Notes: a model not told the origin generated them from the sequence alone. A DNA stretch of 64,000 nucleotides from Erythrophleum ivorense (GCA_026724425.1 JAIUCV010000008.1:25435470-25499469), one strand, 5' to 3'. Positions 49,669 through 62,895 are shown, numbered from the stretch's first letter. Program-made: numbers and translations.

Positions 49669-50019
49669 ATGATCAATACCAAAAGAGGAAGGCCAGAAAG
49701 GCTAGCTAGGGCAGAGCCCGTAGACCCTATGGAAGGAACTTTGTAGGCATAAGGGCTCACTTAGATCAACAACAAGTGATAATGTTGCAGCAGCAATAAG
49801 GAATAATTATATAGCTATAGGAAAGATTGGGCCAAAGGGAAAATGAAAGGCCTAATTCCCTTCAACCACAACACCCAAATAACCCTAAGAACATAGAAGC
49901 AAACCCCTTAACCCAAAACCTATAGAATTTTTAAACACAAGCCCAAATGCACCCTATTTAGTCTCAACTCACTAACTAGCAAGTAGTAACCCAATTTAAA
50001 AAGTACAATCCTATATTTT
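49669..50019 (+). pseudogene. Gag N-terminus of relic H
   Basis: It begins MINTKRGRPERLARAEPVDP; after a frameshift it has LDQQQVIMLQQQ, a Pro/Gln/Asn-rich linker, and VVTQFKKYNPIF, which aligns with KVIT-x-FKKF-RPPAF in the gag of L. Multiple stops are present. It ends abruptly at 50019, where LTR I begins, so the rest of gag-pol was deleted. Confidence 0.75.
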
Positions 50020-50020
50020 G

Positions 50021-53000
50021 ATGTGAGCTCATACATTACATTATCATATCTAATTACATGGATACAACTCATTTCCATCATCAAATGGACCTATAAGCAT
50101 GGAGATCAATTGGAAGCATAAAACACACACATATTTTCGGCCAGAATTTGCTCATTTTTGTTACAAACTTTGGAAAATCATAACTAATTTTAGAAAAATC
50201 AAAATTATACAATCTTCACCATTCTGGAAAGCTATACATGTTTACTTTATGATAAAGATACATCTAGGACTATAACATCTAACACAAAGGACGTTTGATA
50301 TTTAAAAAGGTCTAGAGGTCAGGCTGTTCACTGGTGCTATCACAAAATTCGGTAGTAAAATTCAAAAATGTCCAATTAATTCCACAAAAATCCAATCCAT
50401 ACAAATGATACCAATCTAGAAATATGTGGATGTTAGCAAGAGGGAAAAAATAACTCCAGACCAGTTCAGGCATATCTAGACCTCGAAACTCAATTAAACA
50501 GCAACTAAGCTAGACAGATTCTTTGAAAACTCATGTCTCCCTCTCTAGACATCCAAATGAGATGCTTCTAGTTGGCACAAGTTACTGGAAATTTCTAGTT
50601 TCTCTGTATAAAGTTTCATGGTAATTGGACATCATTTGATCCCTATGTGACATATTTCATTTTCGGACCAGTATGAATAGTGACATGACTAAAATCAAAA
50701 AATTTGTCAACTTTGAAAGTTCATCAAATATTATTTAGATCTCCAAAAAATTCTATTCTTTAGCTTCCTAAAAATCTCTCAACAAACTCTAATTGCATGC
50801 CAAATCTCAAATCAAGAAGAGCTCATTTGGGCAAAAAGTGACATAGGGTTCCATTATGGTCAATTTAGTTGTATATGGGATACCAAAATATCCGAATGGC
50901 CTTCCTTAGGGTTTGGCACCTTTTGGGCAAGTCTAAAAGCATAATTAGGACTTGTATGAATTGCCCAAATGGTCCCAACCCTCATGCAACTCATTTTGGC
51001 TATTCCACTTCCATTCATACATGAAATTCTATAATACAAAATTGCCATTACATGACCAAAATGAGTATTTCCATACATATAACTCTAGCTCTCATTTATA
51101 CACAATACATTAATATAATTATACATGTTCATAAAGTCATAAGTCATATACAATAATAGATGACAACATTTGCCACCTTGATAGCCTTAAGGAAGCAATT
51201 TCATACATTTCAATGTCATGCTCTCATCTTCAAGGTAGTTGGCTTCCATTACTTTGCTCTCTTAGTCCACCTAGCATTTTAGAACATTGAAGAGGAGGGG
51301 ATAAGCTTCAAAGAATTCCAATAACTCATCTCCCATTCAATCATACATAAAGGATGCAAAACAAGTTTCATAAATGCATGTATGGTCATGTTGACATAAG
51401 CAAACATTCAAGAGGCATTTTCATCATTTGAGAAAGTTATACATAGCATACAAAGGCTTGCCAAACAAGTGGATTGGCCTCACCCATTTACTTGTGATTT
51501 TGGACTTGCCTCACCCATTCTTTAAGAGGTTTTTGGACTCAACCATACTCTTGGGAGTCAACCTCACTTTTGGGAGGCTTTTTACTTTGTCTCAACCAAT
51601 CTTAAGGGTTCTTGGCTCATCTTCACCATGGCTAAGGGTTCTTGGCTTCACCACACTTAAGCAAACCAAAGCAAACATCATAAACATCATTTGGAATACA
51701 TAATGCATCATCATGGTACCATAGAGCAAGAGCTCATGCTAGAATATTTTTTGTGGCTTGAAATACATATACACACATTCAAAGACAAGTAAAGTAAGCA
51801 ACCATGTATGAGAGAAGGTGGAGAGAGCTACCTTGGTTACAACCACACACTTTTTCTCTTGAATTTCCCTTCCTTGCTTCGGCCATACACACACAAAAGT
51901 GTGGGGATGATTTCTCTTGGCTTAAACACAATTTATGGAAGCCAATTAGGTTCATGAAATTAATTCTAAGGCCACATAACTTGCTTAGATACTAGGTTAA
52001 TCTATAAACCTCATTATGGTTCCATAATTGCACCTAATGGAGCAACACCCCTCAAATAAATTATAGGCTCCATTCTTTCCTTTCAAATATGATTCTTGAC
52101 TCCTTTTAAGTCTCTTAGAGTCATCACATAATTAAAATCAGGAGCCTAGCTTCATGTTACTCCTTTAGGTTATGATATAGAACATAAAGCACCAACTCAC
52201 TTTCTATGGGTTCTAAATTTTTTCCAAGGCCTCCCCTCATTTTCATTCATCATATATGACTCAAGAATAGGTTTAAATAAATTTAAAACTCTCCCTAGGC
52301 ACCCAAACCTATCTAGGCCGAGACTATGGAGGAAATGGGGCTTCTTGGAGTTTGCTTTGTTTTCTTGATGGAGGAAGCACATGCGGAGACTTCTAGGAAT
52401 CTTAGGAACTCATTTAAACTCTTATTTAGGCCTAGAAATCATTGTATAAAATCAGATTTTACAAGGTGCAATTGAAACCCTAGAAATTGCATCTTGAAAT
52501 CTAATGGCTTTTTGTTAATTCCCTTTGTATATTCTTAATCTCCACATCCTTTTTCCCTAGAATCACCCTTAGTTCTACCTAAAAATCAAACCCTCCTAGG
52601 GTTCTTAGGTGGGGAGAAATGGTGGAGAAGGGGAAGAAAGGATATCAACCATGGAAGAAGAAATTACCTTATTTTTTTACTTTTTCTCACTTGAATCTTG
52701 CTTTCTCTAGGCTCCTCTCTTCAAATCCGAATTTTCCTCTAAGTTTCTCCCTTAAAACAGATCTATAAACTTCATTATAATCAAAGGAAATAAAGGAGAA
52801 TGGAGGAGAGGAGGTTTAGAATGAAGAAAGCATGAAAAACTATAAAATTCCTTACCTTTTCCTTGCTTTTTTCTCTTCCTTTCTTCTCCTCCATGGTGCA
52901 CCTAAGAGAGCTGGTGTTTTCTATAGTTTTTGGGCAGAATGGGTCATGCAAATGACGGGGAGAAGAAATTAGAAACTTAAAGTGTGTTCAAGAAGCTTCC

Positions 53001-53579
53001 ACGTTCTCAAAAATTCCAATTTTGCCCTTTATTTTTGGCATTTTTGTTTCTAACTTGTTTTAGCTCCTTTTTGAGAACCGTCTTTTTTATTATAAAATTT
53101 AGATTCCTAATTTAGTAAAATAATTTTGGAATCACTCAAATCGAAGCTAAAACCTTCCCGAACAGATCCGTCAAAGTTTAGGTACACCAACGTTGGAAAC
53201 CGTCTACTGGAGGGGTTTTAACTGTCCTGGGGCTTTTCATGATTTTTAGAGCCTTTGAGAATCCTGAAGAACTTAAAAAATTCATTTAAAAAACCTTCCT
53301 GTGTGAATTCCAAAATTTACTTAACATTACGAAAATGCCATTACGTTTCGTAAGTTTTTTGTAAGAAATTATTTTTTCATTCTAACTCCATTTTTCTTTC
53401 TTCTAAGCCTGAGATTCTCATTTTTAGGAGTCTAAAATGCTTCACAAATTTTTCAGGACCTTAACTAAGTCATTTTAGGGGACTTTCTTTTTTTATCCGC
53501 TAAGTTTCATTCATTTACGAAGAAACCGTACGTTATGTTTCTCACATTCTCTCTTATTTTTAGAAAACTGGAAGTTACA
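50021..53579 (-). mobile_element. LTR I (solo, left end truncated)
   Basis: Its right terminus …AAACTGGAAGTTACA (53579) is intact and is followed by ACTTC. Its left end begins at gtgagctcatacattacatt, a block lying about 150 bp inside the complete copies C and D, so the last 150 bp of the LTR are missing. It carries GGTAAGG (about 52.85 kb), AAGGTAGCTCTCT (about 51.83 kb) and the tandem array (51.47-51.66 kb). Confidence 0.75.
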
Positions 53580-55715
53580 ACTTCCATGGCTTCCTTTGCT
53601 TCTTTTTCCTTGTTCTTCATAGGTGAAATTTTGGCCAACCCTAGACCATTAAAGGGGGGATGATTTTGGTCTTAGCAAGGAAGAAACAAGGGTTTTATAG
53701 TATAAGAAGTAAGAATATGTAATTAGATTTAAAAGAAAAGCTTTAGAATTCAAGTTGTATAACTTAGGATTTTTGTTGCACTTAGCCATTCTTCAAGCTT
53801 TCTAAGGATTTTCTAGCCTATGTAAGATTATGTATGAGTTCTTAAAACATCTAAGAAGTATCACAAGTGCCAATTCCCTAAGAGAAATCAAGCTGACTTC
53901 GTGGGTCTTCAAGTTGCTACATGTCTTGGCCAAAGCTAGAACAAGCACCTAGGGAGATTTTTCTTTAATTCCAAGGATGGAAATGGCCTAGATATGATTA
54001 ATAAACATCAAGGGAAGTGTTGGTTTGAATTTAGAAATCATGGTTTGTGAGATGGAGGATTAGGTTCCTTTTTAAGACACAAAGAAGCAACTTGAATCCA
54101 GACTCTTTGAATTGAAATTATGATGACTCCAAGGAGTCTAAATAGAGTCAAAAGACTTAGATTAAATGAGAAATTGGATCCAAGCTCATGAATTCTAGGG
54201 GTTGCTTCATTATGCACTTATATGAACTATAACCATGTCTTAGAATAAAGTAAGCCTGCATAGAGTTTGTATAAGACTAGAACTTGTTCCAATGATGTAA
54301 TTGTGTCTCATTTGATATGTTTAGGCCAAGTGAACCAAGCTCCACCTAGTTGTGTGTGTGTGGCTAAGAAGGGGAAAGAAAAACCAAGGAAGGAAGTTGT
54401 GATTCTTGATTCAAAGCAGCTCTCTAACCTTTCTTGCATGAATTTCTTGAATGTTTGATTGTCTTTGAATGCTTGTCTGTATGTTTGAACTATGAGATAT
54501 GTATAGAGCTTTTGAATTAGTATTTTGGTACTATTATGCTTCATGAATATAATTTGAATGCAAAACGACTTGAATGGGAATGGTTATACCAAAAGTCCCT
54601 AAGAATGGGTAGGACAATGCCAAAAGTCTCAAGAAAGAGTGAGGCTAAGTCAAAAGTTCCTTAAAATGGGTGAGACAAATCTAAAAGTCCTAAGGAAATT
54701 GGGTAAGGCTAGACCAATATCCTTTAAAGCCTATGTTTGGTTTGTATGAACCTATATGACATAGAAATATGTTTATGTATGTTTTTAGAAGCTTTTATGA
54801 CATACTTGCATTCTTTGATTTGAAAACAAGCCATGTATGTATGCTTAAAAGGGTAAAAGAGCTATTAGAATTCTTTGAATCTCACTCTTTCCCGATATAT
54901 ATCTAACCATATCTAGGTGATCCAAGTGGAGTAAGAAATAGAGGCCAAGCACTTTGAAGCATAAAACTTTGACAACAAAATAGGAATTTTATGCATTTTG
55001 ATATCAAAGTTTATATCTATATGATATACATGTGATGTAAACTATTGAGCACAAGCAAATGTATGTAAATATGATGTATGAATGAAATTTGGAATAAAAT
55101 GAATGGTTATGTGAGTTTTTGACATCCATAGACTTTAATGTCCATGTATATAAGAATAACTAGGATAGTGATTTTGGGATGTATGATGATTTGGACCATT
55201 TAGGATGCTCTCATAGGCTATGTTTATGCTTTTGGATGTGCTTAAATGGTTGTGGAATGGTTAGAAGACCATTTGGTGCATATTTGATCCCTTTGTAGTT
55301 TCAAAAGTAACATAATTTTAAGCTGAACTAAAGTTTGACCAAATGGATGATTTTGGGCATGAAATTTGGCAAGAAAATAGGCCTCATCAACATCTTTTCA
55401 TAAAACTAAAGATCATCATTTTTGGAGTTTTAGAGAATTTATTATGAATTTTCAAAGTTGGCCAAATTATACAGAAATTGTCACTATTATTATTCATATC
55501 GTTAGTTTGTTTTTTTGTGTCACTCATAGGTCAAATGAAGTCCAATGCTCATAAAATTGTACATTCATAAATTAGACATCATAAGATTTCTATAGCCATG
55601 GAGAGAACCTCATTTAGAGCTTTGTAGAGGGAGAAATAAATTTTTGAAATTTGAGTTCAGCTGCAGGACACATCAGTGACTAGTGTTACTGTTTGACTAG
55701 TTTTCATGAAGCAAA
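53580..55715 (+). mobile_element. LTR J, 5'-truncated, interrupted by K
   Basis: Plus-oriented LTR sequence starts mid-element (cttccatggcttcctttgct, equivalent to about 18.82 kb of A). It runs through tgatgactccaaggagtcta (about 54121), the tandem array (54.58-54.71 kb), and the agctattagaattctttgaa block, to where K begins. Its U3 side is missing, consistent with the deletion at 50,020. The remainder downstream of K was not located with confidence. Confidence 0.65.
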
Positions 55716-58668
55716 TGTAACAACCAGGAAAAAGAAAGAAGAAGAAAAGAAAAGAAAAAAGAAAAAGGAAAGAAAAGAAAAGCTGAAAATTTTTGGAAGC
55801 TGAAAATTTTCTAAGTCTGCTAGCTACAGCCCGGCTATAGCGAATGTACCTGTTCGCTATAGCGAGAAATGGTCTAGCTATAGCGAGACTGCCTTCTAGC
55901 TATAGCGAGAATGCTTCTAGCTATAGCGAGTTCGGGCACCCCATGCAAAATCCAGGGAGCTGCTCGTCGTAGCGAACGCTATAGCGAAGGCAGGGGTCTG
56001 GGACTGATTCGAGCTTGCCGTAGTGAGGGTTATGACTCGCTATAGCGAGGGTTAGTCTAGAAAAGCGTGAAAATAGAGAATTTGACTTTTTAAAGCGTCC
56101 CAACTCCTTCTTTCACTCTGTAACCGACTTAAGCTCACTCTAAGAGAGAGAAAAGGGCAGAGGAGAGAGAGAGAAGCCTAGAAGAGGAAGGAAGAACAAG
56201 AAAGGTAAGGATTTCCATGGTTTTTCTCTTAGTATGTTGCTCTTCTCCCCTATCCTCTCTTTTTCCACGATTTGGTAGTTAAAGTAGTAGATTTTGAGCT
56301 TGGTTCAGAAGAGGGAAAGTGGAAAACCACTCTTGAGGGAGGTTAGAAGTCATGTAGTCCTCTCTTCCTTGCTTTCCTTCTTAAGAGTTTGAGAGCTTAA
56401 GAGAAGAGAAAGAATAGTTAATGAATTTAGTGAGAGAAAGAACCCTAGCTTGATATGCTTAGTAGGGTTACTAGAAAGAGATCCCTAGCTTATGAATTAA
56501 GTGCTAAGGAAATAATTCCATGCTTCTTATGTGTCTAGACTCAAGAGAAGCATTCCCATCTAGAGTTGATTGTGAAAACCATAAGGGAGGAGACAAGTTG
56601 AAAGGAAAAGTTATGATTAGCTAAAAAGGTAGCTCTCTCCACCTACTCTCATGCATATTTGTGTGCTTACATTGTCCTACTTGTATGTATGTATGTTTTG
56701 AACTATGAGAAGTATGCTAGCATGATGATGTCTCATGTATTTCAATGATGTTTATGTGATTGTTTGAGTTTGCTTGAGTATGGAAAAGCCAATAACCCTT
56801 TAGCCATGGTGAGGATGAGCCAAAAACCTTCAAGTTGGTTGAGACAAAACAAAGAGTCTCCCAAAAGTGAGGTTGACTCCCAAAGAGCAAGGGTTGAGTC
56901 TAAGAACCTCTTAAGTATGGGTGAGGCAAGTCCAAAATCTATAAGTGAGTGGGTGAGGCTAATCCATGTACTTGGTAAGCTTTCATATGTTATGTATGGC
57001 CTACTCACATGTTGAGAATATTTTTCTTTTACGCATGGCCTACTCACATTCTCAACATATGTTAGCATATAACATATGTTGAGAATGTTTTTCTTTTACG
57101 CATGGCCTACATACATGGTGAGACTTGTTTGCATGCTTTGTGTGTATGATTGAATGAGAGATGAGCTATTGAGATTTTTTGAGTCTCACTCCCCCTCTCC
57201 ACCATCCAAACATGCTAGGTGGACTAAGTGAGGCAAGAGATGGGAGCCACCAAGCTTGAAGCTAGGGAGATTAGTGAAGACTTGTAAAGGAACTTCTTGT
57301 AATTATGTTGTACTTAAGACAAGGGATGTAAATTAATGATGTACATGATGTAGTACCTACAAATGTTTGTTAAGCAATGTATTTATGATGTATGTATGAG
57401 AATTAGAATGATTTTGAATAAAGAAGCAAGTTTTGTTATGAAAAGCATGACTTTAGCATTGGCCACATGAGTGTATAAGTGGGTGTGGGATAGTGAGTTT
57501 CTCCAATCTGGGTTGTTAGACACTTGAGCCATGATTGATAGCCCATATAGATGCTTTCTCATGTGCTCAAAGAGTCCTAGAGGTAGAAGAACTAAGATTG
57601 GACCCCATTAGCCCCCTTTGTGACCAAGAAAGTGACCCTTTTGCACATGATGTCAAGAGTTGACCAAATGACCTCTTCTTGCTTAGAAATTTGACATGTG
57701 ACTAGATCTTATTTAGAGCTTTTTGAGAAGTTAGAGATCAAGTCATTTGGAGGCCTATAGCATTTTCTATGACTTTTCAAAGTTGGCATCAGAAATTCGG
57801 ATTTTAGAAAACACTGTTCATTTGGTTAGTTTAAAAACTATGTCATCTGAGGGGAAAACGTAGTCCAATGGCTACGAAATTTTATACACAGAAACTAGAT
57901 AGTCACAGTGACTTGTAGGAACTAGAAGCACCTCATTTGGAGGTCTAGAGAGGAAGATATGAAATTTCGAAGTTCTAGCCCAGAATCAGTCATCTTACCA
58001 GACCCGAGGTACTGTTTCATCGGGTTCCGGGAGTTTGGTCTGATGAATTGATCTGGAGACATTTTTTCTCTCTAGTTAACATCTACATATTTCTATAGTG
58101 ATATCATTTGAATGCAGAGGATTTTTTTGGAATTAGTTAAACATTTTCAAAGTCCATATCAGTAAACTGTGACAGTAGCAGAGCCCCTCCGACCAGTAGA
58201 TGATTTTGAGTGTCAAACGCATTATATGTGAGATTTTATGACTGGCAGATATTTTTCCCATGAAGTAGACAATCTAATATTTCCATAATGATTGAGATCA
58301 TATGTTTTCTATTTTTCTACATTTAGTTATGAATTTCTAAACTCTGCCCAGAAATGAGGCCAAGTATGGCCGAAATTGAGCATGCATGATTCATACCACT
58401 TTTCGGTTTCCATAGACTTAAATCATGTTTTTGAGGATGAAATAAGTCTTAATGATGCAATGTAATATGAGGAGGCATATAATGAGCTCACTCGGTCCAC
58501 GTGACACTAAAATGCATTTTAACTCCATGCCACAATGTGAGAAAATATAAGCTTCCAATGAGGAAGCTTCCCCCTCATCCTTCCCATATGTGTTTTGAGT
58601 GTTTTGTTTCTAGACATAAGAGCTTTAAGTTAAGGCATTTGTAAGGACTTCCAATGAGATAATTTACA
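55716..58668 (+). mobile_element. LTR K, plus-strand relative of the 3' LTR of L
   Basis: It starts TGTAACAACCAGG with a purine-rich tract, and matches the reverse complement of 35264-38102 through the palindrome array (55820-56055), donor-like AAAGGTAAGG (about 56201), AAAGGTAGCTCTCTCC (about 56627), tandem array (56.78-56.97 kb) and TCGGTCCACGTGACAC block (about 58493). No PPT precedes it and no PBS follows, so it is a solo or fragment. The left pentamer is GCAAA; no matching copy was found at the right, where the end (…AATTTACA, 58668) is uncertain. Confidence 0.65.
55820..56055 (+). repeat. GCTATAGCGAG array in LTR K
   Basis: CTATAGCGA occurs seven times within about 220 bp. Two or more copies complete the 12-bp palindrome TCGCTATAGCGA or CGCTATAGCG. 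Confidence 0.88.
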
Positions 58669-58690
58669 ATGTTTTATATAATATGTTCCT

Positions 58691-61600
58691 TATTACACCA
58701 TATCATGATATCCCATAATTTATACCACAATTGGCAAATATGTTCATTTTCATGAAAATTCACACTTTTAGCAGTGAAAATAACCGTCATCATAAACCAA
58801 AAATAATTCAATTTTTGTTAAATGGGCCATATAGGCTTACTAATATCACCTTCCATCCAAAACACTTATTGGACTAGAAATATCACATTTGGAAGCATGA
58901 AATTTGGGTTGGACCAAGCAACACAATTTCAATAAGTAAACTTGCATTTTTCCTTAGTTCCATATTCTGATATGAATTTTGGAAATTTATCACCAATTCT
59001 AGAAAAATCAAAATTATGCAAATTATACCTGTTTGAAAAAATCAGGATGTTCCCTACCTGCCATAAAAATTTAAAATCAAAACAATATCATTTGGCCTAT
59101 AAAATCTAATGGAATAGTGATATGGGTTTGGAAGACGCTCTACAACAAACCAAAAACTTCATAAATTCATATCTCTCTTTATAGAGCTCCAAATGGGGTG
59201 CTCTTGGTGGCTATAGAAAGCTTATAATGCCTACTATATGCTTGTTAAATTTCATAGGCATTAGACTCCATTTATGCCCTAAGTGACATCAAAAAACAAA
59301 TTGACTACATGAATAGTGATAGTGATAATTTTTGCATAATTTGGCCAACTTTGAAAATTTATAATAAATTCTCTAGAGCTCCAAAAATAGTACTCTTTTT
59401 ATTTTGTGAAAATTTCTAGATGAGATCTATATTCTTGCAAAATTTCATGCATAAATTCATCCATTTAATGAGTTTGTGGTTTAGGCCAAGAATATAGCAA
59501 ATTTTGGGGTCAAAGTGGTATGAAATGGTGTCAAATGGCCTTCCACACATTCCATGACCATTTGAGCATGTCCAAAAATATAAACATAGCATATAAAAGC
59601 ATCTCAAATAGTTTAGATCATCATGAAACTCAAATCACTAGCATATATACACATTTGCATCAAGGCACTAAAGTGTCAAAATCCTACATTTTCATTCATT
59701 TGGTCCCACATTTGGTTCATACAACATATTTATATGCTTTTACAATTGCTCAAGGGTTCACATCTCACAATTAACTTATACATACATACTTTGACAACAA
59801 ATTACATTTAAAGTTATTCTATTGTCAAAGCATAGTCATTCATGCTCCTTAGTCTCCATTCCTTGCTCCTTAGATTTCACCTAGATATGGTTAGATGGAA
59901 AGTGGGGGAGAATGAGATTTAAAGAATTTCAATAGCCCTTTCACCTTTTCAAATAAGCATACAAGGTATATATTCATGTCAAAGAATACAAGTATGCATC
60001 AAACACTTCTAAGAATGATTCAAATCATATTTTCCAAGTCACATGAACATATCAAAGTCAAGAACAAGCTCTAGGAACTTTTGGTCTAGCCTCACCCTAT
60101 TATTTGGGACTTTTGGATTAGTTTCACCCACTTTCTAGGGACTTTTGACTTAGCCTTAGTCCTTCTTGAAACTTTTGGCCTTGTCTCACCCATACTTAAG
60201 GACTTTTGGCTTTATCTCACTCATCTAAGGGACTTTTGGCACAACTTCACCCATAAAGAGCAATTTCACAATTCAAAAGTAATTCAAGAAGCTTAATAGT
60301 ACCATAGCAATAAACTAATAACAAATGGCATGTCTCATAATTCAAACATACGTACAAGCATTCAATGACAATCATACAACCAAGAAATGCACACAAGGAA
60401 GGATAGAGAGCTACCTTAATTCAAGAAGCACAAATTCTTTTTGATTCCTTATCTCTTTAGCTTGGCCTCACACCCACACCTAGGAGGAACTTGGTTTGCT
60501 TAGTCTAGACACATCAAACAAGATACAAACACATCAATGGAATCATCTCTAGTCTCATATAATCTCTACACAAGTTACATCTAGCTTATGCCATGGTTAT
60601 GGTTCCATACAAAGGCATAATGAAGCAACCTATATAATTCAAGGTCTTAGCTCCTATTTCTCACTCATTCTAAGTCACATGACTCTATTGAAAGTCATTA
60701 GAGCCATCATAAATTAAATCCAATGAGCCAAACATCAAGTTGCTTTTTTATGCCTAAAAGGGAACCTAAACTTCTAACTTTCAAAATATGATTTCTAAAT
60801 TTAAATCAATGGTTTCTTTGGTGTCTATTATTCATCTCAAGGCCATTTGTATCCTTGGAATCAAAGAAAACTATCCCTAGGTGCATGAACTCTTCTTAGG
60901 CCGAGATACACACACACACACTTAGAGCCCATGGAGTTTTCTTGGTTTTCCTAGGGGATTGCTATCTATGAAGTTTTCTAGACCTCTTATGGACTCATAG
61001 ATACTCTTATATAAGATAGATTATCATTGGAAAGTTTCAAAATTTGCTAGGTGCAACAAGAACCCTAGACATCATAACTTAAATTCTAAAGTTTCTCTTT
61101 TAGTTCCAATTGCATATTCTTACTCCTCATACCTTAAAATCCTTATTCTTGCCTTGCTATGACCAAAAATCATCCCCTCCTAAATGGGCCTAGGTCTGGC
61201 TAAATTGATGAAGGAGAAGAGAAGCCAAGAGAAACAAGTTTAGCCATGAAGAATTACCTTGTTTGTATGCTTTTCAAGAACACTTTCTTATGCTTCAAAG
61301 CGTCTCTCTAAACTCTCCCTCTTCTCTACCAAACTAGTCACAAAATGTGTCCAAATAAACCATTAAAACCATGAGAAGGGAGAGGAGCAAGAGAAGAAGA
61401 AGTTTGGTGAAGGAGAAAACATGAAAAAGTATGGAATTCTTATACTTTTTGCCTTGAATCTCCTTCCCCTTGCTCCCTCACTTAGTGCACCACTTTGAGC
61501 AAAGCTTGGATCTATTTTAGGCTAGAGAAAGTTGGTCATAAGAAATGGGCAGAAGTGGGACGTGTTTAAGAAGCTCAAGGGTTTATTTATACAACTTTTT

Positions 61601-62116
61601 GAAATTACAATTTAGTTCCTCCTCTTGGTTCTTTTCATTTGAACTCATTTCAATTCATTTTTTAGAGATGTATTTTCTATCATAAAATTTAGGTTCTCTA
61701 ATTCATCAAATACCTTTGGTTTTACCCAAATTGGATTTAAAACCTTATCGAATAATTTGATCAAAGTTTTGGTTAACTGACACTAAAAAATGTAAACTAG
61801 AGGGGTTTTAACCATTCTAAGGCTTCCTATGGTTTTTGAGGCCCTGAGAACCTTGAAAAACTCAAATTTTCTATTTAAAAATCCTTCCTTTGAGTTTTTT
61901 AAAATTTGCCCAAAATTACGAAAATGCCATTGACCTTTGTAGCTTTTTGTTTAACCGTTTTGGCTTTAGTTCCAGGCTACCCTTAGGATCTAATCCATAT
62001 TTTAAGATGTTCTAATTAGTATCCTAACCTCATTTAGGCTTAATTTGCCTTGCTTTAAGGTGTTTCTATTTTAGTTTACTGAGTTCAGTCCAAATTCTAA
62101 ATTACCAATTATTACA
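58691..62116 (-). mobile_element. Solo LTR F (3,426 bp)
   Basis: It starts TATTACACC (consensus TGTTACACC, G-to-A at position 2) and ends …CCAATTATTACA. Flanks are TTCCT (58686-58690) and TTCCC (62117-62121), a single C/T difference. On its own strand it has GTATAAATAAAC as a TATA box (about 61587-61576), about 530 bp from the LTR start. Five units of a 35-40-bp tandem repeat with core GGGACTTTTGGC lie at 60.07-60.24 kb. No coding sequence. Confidence 0.75.
60071..60243 (-). repeat. 35-40-bp degenerate tandem repeat inside LTR F
   Basis: Units of the form gggacttttggcttNgtctcacccatt recur about five times. The homologous array occurs at the same relative place in every long LTR in the window, on either strand. 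Confidence 0.75.
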
Positions 62117-62121
62117 TTCCC

Positions 62122-62895
62122 ATCCTTATGAATGCAAGTTAAAGGGATAATTTAGCTCATTTGCTTACCCTTTTTGTGAGTGCAAAGGCTTCAATTAGTT
62201 CAAATTTCCCATAAATTTCATGATTATGCATCGCTGAAGGTTATAGTTCAATATTATTTACCAAAGCCTTTAGTCATTAGCTTATTCATATTATAAGGTG
62301 TTACAATATCTATGTATGTCTGAATGTATGACATTGTAATTTGAATGTGATCATGTCTATTATACTATATGTTTGCTATTTTTTTATGCCTTAGATGAGG
62401 GAACACAAATTAAAATTATTTTTTGCACACATGGTAGCTGAAGCATTTCTAGTTTTTGAAACTATAAGTGTTTTTATTGAGAATGTAAATTCTCACTACA
62501 CTTAATAATGTATTCAAACATGGACATCTGCTTGAATGATATTATGCTAATAGTAGATATAAGTGCTTAAAGTATATTAGACTTCCAATATCTAGGGTAT
62601 AACATAACAAAGACAGAGGAACCTAATCCATTTTGTGCGATACTTGTAATAATAATTATGAGATGCCAACCTATGTTTAGGTCTATGGCTTAAGAATGAG
62701 TTGTACTTTTATATATTGATGTTGGAACATTACTACTTAGTAATCTTATTTATAATCATGTAATTCAATTAACATTAGATGTATGGAATATATAGCAAGT
62801 TAAATGTTTAAGTTCTATTTTAGAATTTAAATAGCCAAAGAAATAAGGAAATTTTAACAAATGAAATTCAGCACTCAAATAAAAGTAATAAGATT
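62122..62895. other. Unassigned AT-rich DNA right of LTR F
   Basis: No gene recognised. An isolated …AAGGTGTTACA at 62295-62305 resembles a long-LTR terminus and could be the end of an older host LTR (J or K), but the sequence before it could not be matched. Confidence 0.35.

Noticed and set aside
55820..56055. CRISPR-like array
   Set aside because: Repeats are short, irregularly spaced palindromes inside a plant LTR, with no spacers of constant length.
58734..58738. GCAAA as the missing right duplication of LTR K
   Set aside because: It lies inside LTR F and is not preceded by an LTR-type CA end.
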